A DNA stretch of 64,000 nucleotides from Microbacterium wangchenii (lineage in GTDB: Bacteria > Actinomycetota > Actinomycetes > Actinomycetales > Microbacteriaceae): the NCBI RefSeq assembly GCF_004564355.1, contig NZ_CP038266.1:3286001-3350000 (forward strand). Direction: 5' to 3'. Below are positions 44,716 to 52,792 of this stretch, in pieces (the stretch's first letter is position 1; every line of letters starts with the position of its first letter). The translations under genes and the position numbers were made by a program. The notes beneath the pieces were generated by a model. It was not told the DNA's origin and ran no database searches. It saw only the letters and a program-made list of their open reading frames with translations.

Positions 44716-44920
44716 ACCGCCACCTTACGGGTCGGTGTCCAAGGCGGCGGTCCGCGCAGTGTTAAATCGGTTTCGAGAATGCACTCCTACGGCCCGTCAA
44801 CGCGCGCCGCCCGTTTATGGATCCGTACTAGTGCGTCGCGGAGACCTGCAAGTCGCTCTCCGCGTGTTGCAGCCCAGCACAAATCGACGGCTGTCGGTCG
44901 CCACCTCGTAGCCTGGGTCG

Positions 44921-45352
44921 ATGCGGCTGATGAAGACGTTGCCCCTACTTCTGCTTTCGCTCGTGCTGCTCACCGGGTGCGTATCCCCGTTCGTCGCGTG
45001 CACGACGATCGGCTACAGCAGTGTGGTCAACATCGAACTTCTGGAGCCCCGCCCTGGTCTCGAACTGTCGTTGTGTGAAGGAGAGGATTGCACCCCCGGT
45101 CCCGTGGAGCTGCCGACCGAGGTGGGCTCGACCCAATCGCCCATACCCACCGGAGTGTTCGAACTCACCGGTGAAAGTTCGAACGGCTGGTCCGCTTCGC
45201 TAAGCAGTGGGCAACCGCTGCTCGGCTATCAGCTGACGGATGAAAATGGGTCCGTAGTCGCACAGGGCGTCACAGAGGCCAACTGGGTGCGAATCGACGG
45301 CACGGAGCAATGCGGAGGGAACAGGCTCGCCGAGGTTCGGCTATCCCTCTGA
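44921..45352 (+). CDS. lipoprotein of unknown function
   Basis: 143 residues with a clear lipoprotein signal: MKTLPLLLLSLVLLTGC (lipobox LTGC). The outside part has two further Cys pairs (ACTT, LCEGEDC, EQCGG) and a beta-rich sequence (GYQLTDENGSVVAQGV). ATG 44930 is an alternative start. No family recognised. Confidence 0.75.
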   Translation: MRLMKTLPLLLLSLVLLTGCVSPFVACTTIGYSSVVNIELLEPRPGLELSLCEGEDCTPGPVELPTEVGSTQSPIPTGVFELTGESSNGWSASLSSGQPLLGYQLTDENGSVVAQGVTEANWVRIDGTEQCGGNRLAEVRLSL

Positions 45353-45640
45353 CCTTCAGCGTGCACGCAATCACCTGACACACTGAGCGATCCGTAAGCC
45401 GGAGTTGCGCCTACAGGAGCAACCGAGCGCGGGCCGACGATTTATGCACCGCGGTGTGGCTAGTGATAGACGTCCATCGGCGAAACCCGCATCTGACTGA
45501 CGAACTGCTGCCCGGCTTGCGTTCGCCATATAGGGCGACTTCAGCCGTAGCCGCCACCTCGGGAGGGCCTAAGCGGTCGCCCCGTTGCCAAGCGCCTCGA
45601 TCGCCCCCGGCGGCTCGGTAGACTCCCCGCAGGAGGCTCG

Positions 45641-45895
45641 ATGACGATCGAACCGTCGGCGTGGCGAACGAACGACTCTGAGGTATTCGATCTCGCCCGC
45701 GATGCAGTGGGGCATCTCGTCGCGCTGCTGCTCGGTCTCGCCCGCAGCGGTGCGCTAGATACAAAGGCCGCCACAGACGAGAGCAGGCGCTTCCGGAGCG
45801 ACTTACTCGAGGCCGGCTTTGACCGCGCGCGAATCAACCAGCTTCTCGCGAAGGTCGAAGCCAGAGCGGCCGAGCTCGAGGGGCCGCGGCAGTGA
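45641..45895 (+). CDS. putative antitoxin-like partner of the zeta-type protein
   Basis: 84 residues, all helical (VFDLARDAVGHLVALLLGLAR; SRRFRSDLLEAGFDRARINQ). It overlaps the zeta-like gene by 4 bases, as antitoxin genes do. It does not show a DNA-binding motif. The antitoxin role is inferred from position. Confidence 0.6.
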   Translation: MTIEPSAWRTNDSEVFDLARDAVGHLVALLLGLARSGALDTKAATDESRRFRSDLLEAGFDRARINQLLAKVEARAAELEGPRQ

Positions 45896-46893
45896 GCGAC
45901 CGAACTCTCTCCGAAGACGCCGCGCAGCAGGTCTTTGAGGATCAGATCGTCCCGGTTTTCTTTCCCGACCAGCCGGACGGCGACACACCGAGGATGACGC
46001 TCGTCGTTGGCCAGCCGGGAGCTGCCGCCATTCGCGTTGCTCGCCAACTTTCCGGCCCCGCGGCGGCCGTCCTGAGTGCGACGGATTTGCGCGCATTTCA
46101 CCCGCGCTTTCTCGAGCTGTCGCGCACTTTCTCTCCGGAGGCCGCCCGCATCCTGCAGGACTCCGCTTCGGGGTGGCTGCGGAATGCTCTTCAGCACGCG
46201 AGGAACACCAAACGCTCGATCCTGCTAGATGGCACGCTCAGCTCGCACGATGTCGCACTCGCCACAACGAGTCTGTTTGGCACGAGCGGCTTCGAAACCG
46301 CGGTCGCCGCCGTCGCTGTGCCGCAGCCTGAGAGCCTGCTGGCCTCGGCGTCCAAGTACCTGCTTGACGCTCGCGCGGGCCGGGCGGCTCAATTCACGAC
46401 TCTCGCAGCTCACGACGAAGGGCTTCGCAACACGCGCGCGCTGGTGGACACGCTTGAGACGACGCCGAGTGTCGACCATCTCACCATCATCGGTCGCGAC
46501 GGAGTTGTGCTGTTCGACACCTCGAGGGCCGACCCAAGTGGCTTCGCTGGCGCGTTGGCCGAGTTCGATCGCGCGCACGCGACGGCACCGTCGGCAGCGT
46601 CGGCGATGCGATGGCTTTCGGAGCTTCGCGCGGCTACGGACTACGCGCTCTCGCTCCGGCAGGTTCCTGCTCCGCTCGCTGAGGTTCTGATCGAACTCCA
46701 TGAAATCGGTCGCCATGAGGTCCTGCCGCGGCTGCAGCTTCCTCAGGCTTCGCAGGCCCGCCCGAACGCCGACGCCGCGCTCGAGAGACGGCTGACCGCT
46801 CTCCGGCAGGCGACGCAAGTCGTAAATCGCCCGGATCGTCGACCCGGTCCGTCCGTATCGACCCCGGACCTCGACCGCGGCATCTCCATCTGA
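45892..46893 (+). CDS. zeta-toxin-family protein with altered P-loop
   Basis: 333 residues. The order of blocks follows zeta toxins: a P-loop place (TLVVGQPGAAAIRVARQL), SATDLRAFHPRFLEL, SILLDGTLSSHDVAL and VPQPESLLASASKYLLDAR. But the P-loop reads GQPGAAAIR where active zeta kinases have GxxGxGK[ST], so the Lys and Ser/Thr that bind phosphate are missing. Zeta toxins phosphorylate UDP-N-acetylglucosamine; this copy may be inactive or changed in function. It is coupled to the small gene before it. Confidence 0.75.
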   Translation: MSDRTLSEDAAQQVFEDQIVPVFFPDQPDGDTPRMTLVVGQPGAAAIRVARQLSGPAAAVLSATDLRAFHPRFLELSRTFSPEAARILQDSASGWLRNALQHARNTKRSILLDGTLSSHDVALATTSLFGTSGFETAVAAVAVPQPESLLASASKYLLDARAGRAAQFTTLAAHDEGLRNTRALVDTLETTPSVDHLTIIGRDGVVLFDTSRADPSGFAGALAEFDRAHATAPSAASAMRWLSELRAATDYALSLRQVPAPLAEVLIELHEIGRHEVLPRLQLPQASQARPNADAALERRLTALRQATQVVNRPDRRPGPSVSTPDLDRGISI

Positions 46894-46934
46894 CGACGCA
46901 GAGCGAACCACCGCAGGAGATCCACCCGGGACGT

Positions 46935-47153
46935 TCATGTCAGAAGCAAGTGGGCCGCCGGTGTCGCGCCGAGCATCGCAGCCAAAGCGAGCGCGATTGC
47001 AGCCAGTGCAGCCATCGCGGCAGAGGCGCGGGCAACCGTCGTCGGCCGAAGACGCCAGAACGAAAACGCGAGCGCCGGGAGCATCAGTGCGAATGCGGCG
47101 CTCGCGGCGCAGATCACCCCCAGCGCCGACGTGATCATGAGCTGTTCGTTCAT
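46935..47153 (-). CDS. small two-helix membrane protein
   Basis: 72 residues from ATG 47153 (GGAG 5 bases upstream). Two or three hydrophobic segments: ITSALGVICAASAAFALMLPALAFSFW and ASAAMAALAAIALALAAMLGA. Function unknown. It follows a zeta-type gene on the opposite strand. Confidence 0.55.
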   Translation of the reverse strand: MNEQLMITSALGVICAASAAFALMLPALAFSFWRLRPTTVARASAAMAALAAIALALAAMLGATPAAHLLLT

Positions 47154-47434
47154 GGGGTCTCCAGCTGCGGTCAAACTCCGTCTTCGGGGTCAGTCTGACG
47201 CCCGCGTCCGACATCGCCGCGACGGGGGGCCACTCCGCGAACGAAGGATGGCGACGGAGCCTTAAACCCATACGCCACCATCCCTCCGACAAATGGCGCA
47301 TAAGCGGTCGGGGCCGGCGGAGTACCGGGACCGTGAAGTAGCGGAGCGAGCGCAGCGAGTGAGCATACGTCGCGAAAGCCCGGTGCGGAGCCGGCGTCGA
47401 CTGCTACTCTCTCCGGCTTCGGAGGGTTGCTCTG

Positions 47435-47716
47435 TCACTGCTCTGCGAGCCTCATGAGTTCCGTGATGAAGGCTCGACGATTCGCCGCGGGGTCGGCGAT
47501 GACTGCGGTGAAACGCTGCCACCAGTCGGCGCGGTCTTCGGTATTCAGCTGAAGCAGCGGCTCCATCGCCCACTGGACGTCTTCTTCCACGGCGTACCCT
47601 GGCTCCTCACTCCCCTTCTCCGGGTAGTAGGTGAACGCGGCGACGGCGACTCGGGCCAGCGCGGCCTCAACATCCGATCGATCGAGCACTGCAGCTCCCT
47701 TCGGCTGGGTGTTCAT
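47435..47716 (-). CDS. unknown 93-residue protein
   Basis: 93 residues, soluble, acidic helices with aromatic residues (VAVAAFTYYPEKGSEEPGYA; EDRADWWQRFTAVIADPAANR). Overlaps the preceding gene by 4 bases and is last in the operon with the excisionase-like, redoxin and charged-repeat genes. Unknown family. Between it and the next gene (47154-47434) bases 47336-47365 carry a repetitive GCGGAGCGAGCGCAGCGAGTGAG-like stretch (split: GCGGAGCGAGCG, CAGCGAGTGAG), otherwise nothing clear. Confidence 0.6.
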   Translation of the reverse strand: MNTQPKGAAVLDRSDVEAALARVAVAAFTYYPEKGSEEPGYAVEEDVQWAMEPLLQLNTEDRADWWQRFTAVIADPAANRRAFITELMRLAEQ

Positions 47717-48768
47717 AGTGATAGTCCTCCAGGTGCCGAGGGCGGGCTAGCCCTTCGCCCCTCTGCGTCTCGGACGGCGTGCGCACGCCGCGGTCCATGT
47801 CGGAGTCGGGTGTTGATCTCGCGTGCGATGTCATCCATCCGCTTGGCTTCGCCGTCCTCTGCTGCTCGCTTGCGTCGCGCGGCGGCTTCGCGTTCCGATT
47901 CGCGGAGTCGGCTCATGGCCAGTGGACGAGCCCGGTCCATGTCGGCGGCGACGGCGGCGGCGAGGCGAGCGCGTACACTGGATCGCTCCCACTCGGCGAT
48001 CTCTTGGGCGGAGGGTTTCGGTTCCCGGCGAATCCGCTCCAATTCTTCGGGCGTGCGCGCACGGGTGAAGAACTCGTGGGCGGCAGCGGTGTTCGCCGTC
48101 CGCTCGGTGGCCGTGACGCGATGAAGACGACGCGCTGGCAACCCCAGCCCGCGACGACGCTGTTGGCGGGCCCGCCACTGGTGCTGCTTATGGAGTTGCA
48201 TCTCGCGATTGGCCCAGTAGTACGTACGTCGGCGCTCGCGCACCTCGTCGCCGTGCTGGTCGTAGTAGCGCTGAGCACCAGCCCGCTTGATCTCCGGATG
48301 GTCATGGTGCTTCGCGCGCAGCTTCGCGTTCTGTTCCTCGCGGTGGCTGTCGCGCCAGCGCTTGTTGCGCTGTCTCTTCGCTTCCCGGTAGCCCTCGGGG
48401 TTCGCTGCGCGCTGCGCGCGGCGACGTTCACGCTGATAGTCGCGGTTGCTCTCGGGATCGGCCGCGTATTGCTCGCGACTCTTCGCGCGTCGTCGCTCGG
48501 CCGCCGCAGCGGCCTTCCGAGCCTTCGCCGCGCGGCCGCGCTCACGCTCACGGTTCTCACTGCGGATCTGTTCACGGTGCGCAGCCCGGGACCGCTCGCT
48601 GTACTCCTTCACCTTCTCGGGATGATCCGCCTTCCAGCGCCGCGTGCTCTCGCGCACCTGGTCGGCATGCGTCTCGCGGTAGCGTCGCCGGCGTTCCCGT
48701 CCGCGCTCGCGGCGCTCGTCGTCAGTGAGGCGCCGCGCCCGGTCAGAGCCTGCAGTGTCGTCGGACAT
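47713..48768 (-). CDS. highly charged Arg/Glu repeat protein
   Basis: 351 residues, mostly Arg, Glu, Lys, Ala. A degenerate unit of about 18-20 residues (RRRYRETHADQVRESTRRW; KADHPEKVKEYSERSRA; RRAQRAANPEGYREAKRQR; RRTYYWANREMQLHKQ) recurs through residues 20-210, of a type seen in phage and plasmid proteins that may bind nucleic acid. The second half is helical without clear repeats. Function unknown. In the operon it follows the redoxin gene after three bases. Confidence 0.7.
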   Translation of the reverse strand: MSDDTAGSDRARRLTDDERRERGRERRRRYRETHADQVRESTRRWKADHPEKVKEYSERSRAAHREQIRSENRERERGRAAKARKAAAAAERRRAKSREQYAADPESNRDYQRERRRAQRAANPEGYREAKRQRNKRWRDSHREEQNAKLRAKHHDHPEIKRAGAQRYYDQHGDEVRERRRTYYWANREMQLHKQHQWRARQQRRRGLGLPARRLHRVTATERTANTAAAHEFFTRARTPEELERIRREPKPSAQEIAEWERSSVRARLAAAVAADMDRARPLAMSRLRESEREAAARRKRAAEDGEAKRMDDIAREINTRLRHGPRRAHAVRDAEGRRASPPSAPGGLSL

Positions 48769-48771
48769 GCC

Positions 48772-49038
48772 TCAGCACCCCTGTGCAGTCACCAGGCGTG
48801 ATAGCAGGTTCTGGATGCGATCGGGGCGGAAGCCTGCCCAGTGGTCTCGGTCATCGACGACCACCACCGGCGCGGACGAATATCCGAGGTCGTCCGTGAC
48901 GTACTCCCGCGCCGAGTCGTTGACCGGATCCGTGAGGTCGATGTCGCGATACGCCAGCCCGAGGTCATCCATCAACCGCTTGGTCAGGCGACACTGCATG
49001 CAACCATCTCCCGTTGTGTAGACGACGATCCCGGTCAC
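48772..49038 (-). CDS. NrdH/mycoredoxin-like glutaredoxin
   Basis: 88 residues with the thioredoxin-fold pattern of NrdH-type redoxins: IVVYTTGDGCMQCRLTKRLM (CMQC active site), YRDIDLTD, SSAPVVVVDDRDHWAGFRPDRI. NrdH usually reduces ribonucleotide reductase, but no such gene is near. Its position in the excision operon of an ICE is conserved-looking and unexplained. Overlaps the excisionase-like gene by 4 bases. Confidence 0.88.
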   Translation of the reverse strand: MTGIVVYTTGDGCMQCRLTKRLMDDLGLAYRDIDLTDPVNDSAREYVTDDLGYSSAPVVVVDDRDHWAGFRPDRIQNLLSRLVTAQGC

Positions 49039-49289
49039 CGTGGGCTCCGCATCGTGCGGGCGGGGCGATCACCGATCCGCTCGTGGGTGTGCTCGTCGAT
49101 CCACACGTTCACCTCGGCGACCTTGTACGCGACGGTCCGGCCGAACTTGGTGAATCTCGGGCCGCCGCCGTGTTTGCGCCATCCGACGAGTCGGCTGAGC
49201 GGGAACCGGAGATTCTCAGCGAGCTCCCGCTCGGTGAGGAACGTGTGCTCGGGGTCGTCGCACTCGAGCTGAAGGACTTTGAACACCAT
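49035..49289 (-). CDS. excisionase-like DNA-binding protein (AlpA/Xis type)
   Basis: 84 residues. The HTH with wing reads FLTERELAENLRFPLSRLVGW, then RKHGGGPRFTKFGRTVAYKV and VNVWIDEH, the MerR-like fold of AlpA/Xis proteins. Such proteins help integrases excise the element. It is divergent from the regulator at 49364 over a 74-base gap containing AGTGAAGCACT, and first in a four-gene minus-strand operon. Confidence 0.85.
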   Translation of the reverse strand: MVFKVLQLECDDPEHTFLTERELAENLRFPLSRLVGWRKHGGGPRFTKFGRTVAYKVAEVNVWIDEHTHERIGDRPARTMRSPR

Positions 49290-49363
49290 CCACCTCCACT
49301 TGCGTATGTCCTGGTTGGTTTAACGCGAGTGAAGCACTTTCTGATACCCTGCACAAGAGTCAG

Positions 49364-50002
49364 ATGCGAAAGCGCCGTGCGGTTAGACAAACTGGGGAGG
49401 TGAAGGTCGACGTGAAGACACTCGAAGGCGGCAAAGTGACGTGGCGTGTTGCCACCCAGCCAGTCGGGTCCGCACTGCGCATTGCGCCCGGATTCGTCGC
49501 GACGACGACGGACGACGCGCTTGGCGTGCAGACGTCCGTCACCACGCACTACGAGCAGGCGGAAGGCCGCTACGTCATCAAGAGCGTGACGAACACTGCA
49601 ACCCGCGACGACGTGGAGCTCAACTACCCCACCGTCGCGAAGGTCGGGATGCAGGCGATCGTGCAGGCTGCAGCTCCGCGGTGCATCTTCGTGACGCTGG
49701 ACGACGAGAACGATCCGAAAGCCAAATGGCTGAGCGTAGACCAACTCACGACGGCAGCCGGGCGCATCCTGCCTCCCTTAGTCGCGGCGGAGGTTGTGAA
49801 GCGTGGCGGCGGCGACGCCCGGATGGAAGCGGTCGAACTGCTCTACGGCAGCGCGGCGCTTGCAGGGCTTCCGCCGGCGAAGTTGCTACAGCAGGAACTC
49901 GGGATCCCCCACCGCACGGCGTCGCAGTGGATCATCGACGCGCGCAAGGCGGGACGCCTTGAGGGCATGAACTACAACGCCGGTCGACCGGCGGGTGGGT
50001 AG
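49364..50002 (+). CDS. unknown protein with C-terminal helix-turn-helix
   Basis: Up to 212 residues; GTG 49400 or GTG 49412 may be the true start, as GGGGAGG lies at 49391-49397. The N-terminal half is beta-rich (LEGGKVTWRVATQPVGSALR; YEQAEGRYVIKSVTN). The C-terminus (LLQQELGIPHRTASQWIIDA, RKAGRLEG) looks like an HTH. It overlaps the integrase start by 8 bases. A regulator or cofactor of integration is likely from position. Confidence 0.7.
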   Translation: MRKRRAVRQTGEVKVDVKTLEGGKVTWRVATQPVGSALRIAPGFVATTTDDALGVQTSVTTHYEQAEGRYVIKSVTNTATRDDVELNYPTVAKVGMQAIVQAAAPRCIFVTLDDENDPKAKWLSVDQLTTAAGRILPPLVAAEVVKRGGGDARMEAVELLYGSAALAGLPPAKLLQQELGIPHRTASQWIIDARKAGRLEGMNYNAGRPAGG

Positions 50003-51119
50003 CGTTCACGCGTACAGCACAAAGTCCGGCAAGCGTTACCTCGTCCGATACAAGAAGCCGGACGGAACGCATGGCGCGAAACGTGGCTTCGTTCGCAAGC
50101 GGGAAGCAGAAGCCTGGCTCGTGGAGACTGAGGCATCGCGTGCGCGGGGAGCGTTTATCGACCCCCAGGCGGCTCGCATCAAGGTCGAAGAACTCGGCGC
50201 CGTCTGGCTGGAGGCGAAGCGGCACTCGATGAAACCGTCGTCGTTCGCGCCCGTGGAAACCGCGTGGCGGTTGCGCGTGCAACCCGCCTGGGGCGGATGG
50301 TCGGTGTCGGATATCCGCCACAGCGACGTGCGCGCGTGGGTCTCGACCCTGAGCCAGGAAGGGGGCGCAACGGTCACGATCCGGACGTACGGAGTCCTCG
50401 CGAGCATCCTCGACGACGCCGTCCATGACGGGCGGATCAGCATCAACCCAGCGAGAAAGGGACGCATCGCACTGCCGCGGAAGACGAAGCGGCGGCACGG
50501 CTACCTCACGCACGAGCAGGTCTTCCGCCTCGCGGAGGCGTCAGGCGATCACCGCCTCCTGATCCTGGTCCTCGCCTACACGGGGATCCGATGGGGCGAG
50601 GTGGCGGCGCTGCGTGTGGAAGACATCGACTTTGCCAGGCGCCGCCTTCACATATCCCGCAACGCCGTGGAGGTGCACGGGCAGATACACGTCGGAACGC
50701 CGAAGTCTCATAGCTCCCGCGCCGTCCCTGTCCCCCAATTCATCATCGACGAGCTGACCCGAGCCGTCGCTGGGCGCCGTCGTGACGCGCTTGTCTTCCC
50801 CGGACCGGACGGCTCGTACATGCGACGGATCCGCACGAGCAGCGAGTCGAAGTCCTGGTTCAAGACGGCTCTCCGAACTGCCGAGCTCCCGCAGATGACG
50901 ATGCATGATCTTCGTCACACCGCAGCTTCCCTCGCGGTGCAGTCCGGCGCGAACGTCAAGACGATTCAGCGGATGCTAGGGCACACGTCTGCTGCGATGA
51001 CCCTTGATGTGTACTCGGACCTCTTCGACGACGATCTTGACAATGTTGCGTCCGCGCTCGACCACGCCGCGCATCGTGTCGCACCGACGAAATGGCCCCC
51101 AGGAGCGGCATCCGACTGA
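49995..51119 (+). CDS. int: tyrosine recombinase (integrase) of the element
   Basis: 374 residues. An arm-binding N-terminal part (SVHAYSTKSGKRYLVRYKKP), a SAM-like core-binding domain (~65-155) and the catalytic domain with Arg199 (YTGIRWGE), His304 and Arg307 (HDLRH), His330 (LGHTS) and Tyr340 (LDVYSDLF). All catalytic residues are present. GTG 49995. The gene ends 186 bases before tRNA-Ser(GCU), the usual place for an integrase using a tRNA 3' end as attachment site. Confidence 0.95.
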   Translation: MGSVHAYSTKSGKRYLVRYKKPDGTHGAKRGFVRKREAEAWLVETEASRARGAFIDPQAARIKVEELGAVWLEAKRHSMKPSSFAPVETAWRLRVQPAWGGWSVSDIRHSDVRAWVSTLSQEGGATVTIRTYGVLASILDDAVHDGRISINPARKGRIALPRKTKRRHGYLTHEQVFRLAEASGDHRLLILVLAYTGIRWGEVAALRVEDIDFARRRLHISRNAVEVHGQIHVGTPKSHSSRAVPVPQFIIDELTRAVAGRRRDALVFPGPDGSYMRRIRTSSESKSWFKTALRTAELPQMTMHDLRHTAASLAVQSGANVKTIQRMLGHTSAAMTLDVYSDLFDDDLDNVASALDHAAHRVAPTKWPPGAASD

Positions 51120-51257
51120 CATTGACGGGCGGGCGAGGACCGCGAGCTGACGCCGAGCGGCGGCCCGCCCTCACCCGCCTGTGCGCGCGCCGCGATCACG
51201 AAAGTCGGACGACTTTTCTCGAATCTTTCTCACGCCGCTGTTCTATGAACCAGCTAT

Positions 51258-51294
51258 GGCCCGCGATCCCAGTGTTTACAAGGGATCTCGGGCC
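51258..51294. terminator. long hairpin between integrase and tRNA-Ser
   Basis: GGCCCGCGATCCC and GGGATCTCGGGCC form a stem with one or two mismatches around AGTGTTTACAA. It lies 11 bases beyond the tRNA 3' end, so it can terminate the tRNA transcript. Because it is inside the element, integration seems to supply the tRNA with a new terminator. It may also be a recombination arm site. Confidence 0.55.
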
Positions 51295-51304
51295 AAGAAG
51301 CTGC

Positions 51305-51328
51305 GCGGAGACGGAGGGATTTGAACCC
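51305..51328 (-). repeat. right attachment site candidate (tRNA-Ser 3' end)
   Basis: Matches 5584-5607 at 23 of 24 positions. It covers the discriminator base, acceptor strand and T-arm of the intact tRNA gene, plus one base beyond. Confidence 0.72.
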
Positions 51329-51394
51329 TCGGTCCCCGTAAGGGGACTCCACCTTAGCAGGGTGGTGCACTAGGCCTGACTATGCGACGTCTCC
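51306..51394 (-). tRNA. tRNA-Ser(GCU)
   Basis: 89 nt. Acceptor GGAGACG pairs with CGTCTCC, discriminator G. Anticodon stem CCACC/GGTGG closes the loop CTGCTAA (anticodon GCU). A long variable arm (GTCCCC/GGGGAC) marks a class II serine tRNA. T-arm GAGGG-TTCAAAT-CCCTC is intact. CCA is not encoded. Its 3' end is the proposed ICE target. Confidence 0.97.
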
Positions 51395-51472
51395 AGGCAT
51401 CCGACGCTGAAACGGCGGACACACCCGTCCATACTAACCGGCGCGGCACGCGTCGCTGAACGCAGGATGCGT

Positions 51473-52759
51473 CTACCGGAGATTTCCGTTGGAACAGGTG
51501 TTCTGCGCAGCCGTCTGCCCGGCGATCGTCGAGGGCAGCGCGACGGCGCTCTCCTGCGGGTCCGGCGTCTCGGCCGCACCCTCGGTGGGCTCGACCGGCT
51601 CGACGGGATCCGTCGGCTCGGCCGGAGTCTCACCCTCCGGCCCGCCCGCCTCGATGACGCCCTCGCCGCCGCTGATCTCGCCCGTCAGCTGCAGCGGCTG
51701 GTTCGCCTCCAGGGCGGCCCACAGCTGCTCGGCGGCGTCGTAGTCGGGCACGACGCGATTGGCGTCGTAGGGGTCGGTGAGGGTGGGGTACTGGACGAAG
51801 ACGATCTCCTCGAACGGCACGTTCTTCACCGCGAGGGCGATCTGCACCAGAAGCAGCGGGTTGGTCAGGCTGGTCGAGGGATCGACGTTCTCGAGCGCGG
51901 TGGATGCCAGCTTGTAGAGGGTGCCCGGATCGGAGAGCACGTCCTCGCTCACGAGCTTGCGCGCGAGCTTGGACATGTACTGCTGCTGATTGCTGATGCG
52001 GCCGAGGTCACCACCGTCGCCCACGCCGTGGCGCGTGCGGAGGAACTGCAGGGCCTCGATGCCCTGGATGTTGCGGTTGCCGGCGGGCCAATCGATGCCG
52101 GTGTGGCGGTCGCGGATGCCGTTGGCGATGCAGACATCCACCCCGCCGATCGCGTCGGTGATGTTGATGACGCCGCCGAAGCTCACCTTCGCGGCGAAGG
52201 GGATGTTCTGCCCGCTCAGCTCAGACACCGTCTTCACGACGCACGACAGCCCTCCGTAGGAGAACGCGCTGTTGATCTGCTGCTTGCTCATCGCCGACGT
52301 CGTGCGGCCGTCCTGATCCGTGCACGAGGGGATCGGGAGCATCAGGTCTCGGGGGAACGACACCACCGTGACCCGGCGCGGGTTGTCGGAGATGTGCACG
52401 AGCATGTTGACGTCGTTGAGGGTGCCCTCGGAGTCCGGGCCCTTGCAGCGATCGCCGAAGTAGGCCGCGAACTCCGGCTCGCACTCGTCGGTGCCGGCGA
52501 GGAACAGGTTGACCCCGCCCTCGATGGCCCCGATGTCGGGGGGCACCGGCCCCTGGCCCTCGAGCTCGACGGCGTCGGCGGTGAAGCTGGAGGAGAGGTC
52601 GTAGGCGACGTACGCGGCGACGCCGGCGCCGGCCACGAGCACGACGGCGAGGGCCACCGCGATGATCCGCATGACCTGCGCGAACGGGTGGGGCGTGGTC
52701 AGCCGACCGTGACGGGCCACCGTACGGCGGCCGCGCTTCACGGGCTTGATCGAGCTCAC
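51473..52759 (-). CDS. LCP-family (LytR-CpsA-Psr) glycopolymer transferase
   Basis: 428 residues. A basic N-terminus and one membrane helix (MRIIAVALAVVLVAGAGVAAYVAY) are followed by the LCP domain outside the cell: NDVNMLVHISDNPRRVTVVSFPRDLMLPI, INSAFSYGG, GGVDVCI and the Arg pair in LQFLRTRHG with DLGRISNQQQ. LCP proteins attach wall polymers to peptidoglycan. The tail is a Pro/Glu/Thr-rich linker (ETPAEPTDPVEPVEPTEG). It follows the tRNA gene on the same strand and is chromosomal. Confidence 0.93.
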   Translation of the reverse strand: MSSIKPVKRGRRTVARHGRLTTPHPFAQVMRIIAVALAVVLVAGAGVAAYVAYDLSSSFTADAVELEGQGPVPPDIGAIEGGVNLFLAGTDECEPEFAAYFGDRCKGPDSEGTLNDVNMLVHISDNPRRVTVVSFPRDLMLPIPSCTDQDGRTTSAMSKQQINSAFSYGGLSCVVKTVSELSGQNIPFAAKVSFGGVINITDAIGGVDVCIANGIRDRHTGIDWPAGNRNIQGIEALQFLRTRHGVGDGGDLGRISNQQQYMSKLARKLVSEDVLSDPGTLYKLASTALENVDPSTSLTNPLLLVQIALAVKNVPFEEIVFVQYPTLTDPYDANRVVPDYDAAEQLWAALEANQPLQLTGEISGGEGVIEAGGPEGETPAEPTDPVEPVEPTEGAAETPDPQESAVALPSTIAGQTAAQNTCSNGNLR

Positions 52760-52792
52760 GGTGTCCTTCCGGGCGGTCTCGCGGCGCCCATC

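Larger units (their letters stand above)
5584..51328. mobile_element. putative integrative and conjugative element at tRNA-Ser(GCU)
   Basis: About 45.7 kb lie between a 24-bp copy of the tRNA-Ser(GCU) 3' end (5584-5607) and the tRNA gene itself (51305-51328). The interval contains a tyrosine recombinase next to the tRNA, an excisionase-like gene, a MobF relaxase, VirD4- and VirB4-like ATPases and a full transfer operon, plus arsenic resistance, CBASS and toxin-like cargo. That composition is what an actinobacterial ICE shows. The left end is the weaker boundary, because the repeat has one mismatch and the genes left of it are also accessory in character; two elements in tandem are possible. 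Confidence 0.75.

Noticed and set aside
47330..47420. Possible structured RNA in the GC-rich repetitive stretch before the 93-residue gene
   Set aside because: The repeats are simple GCGAGCG-type sequence and no consistent stem pattern was found.
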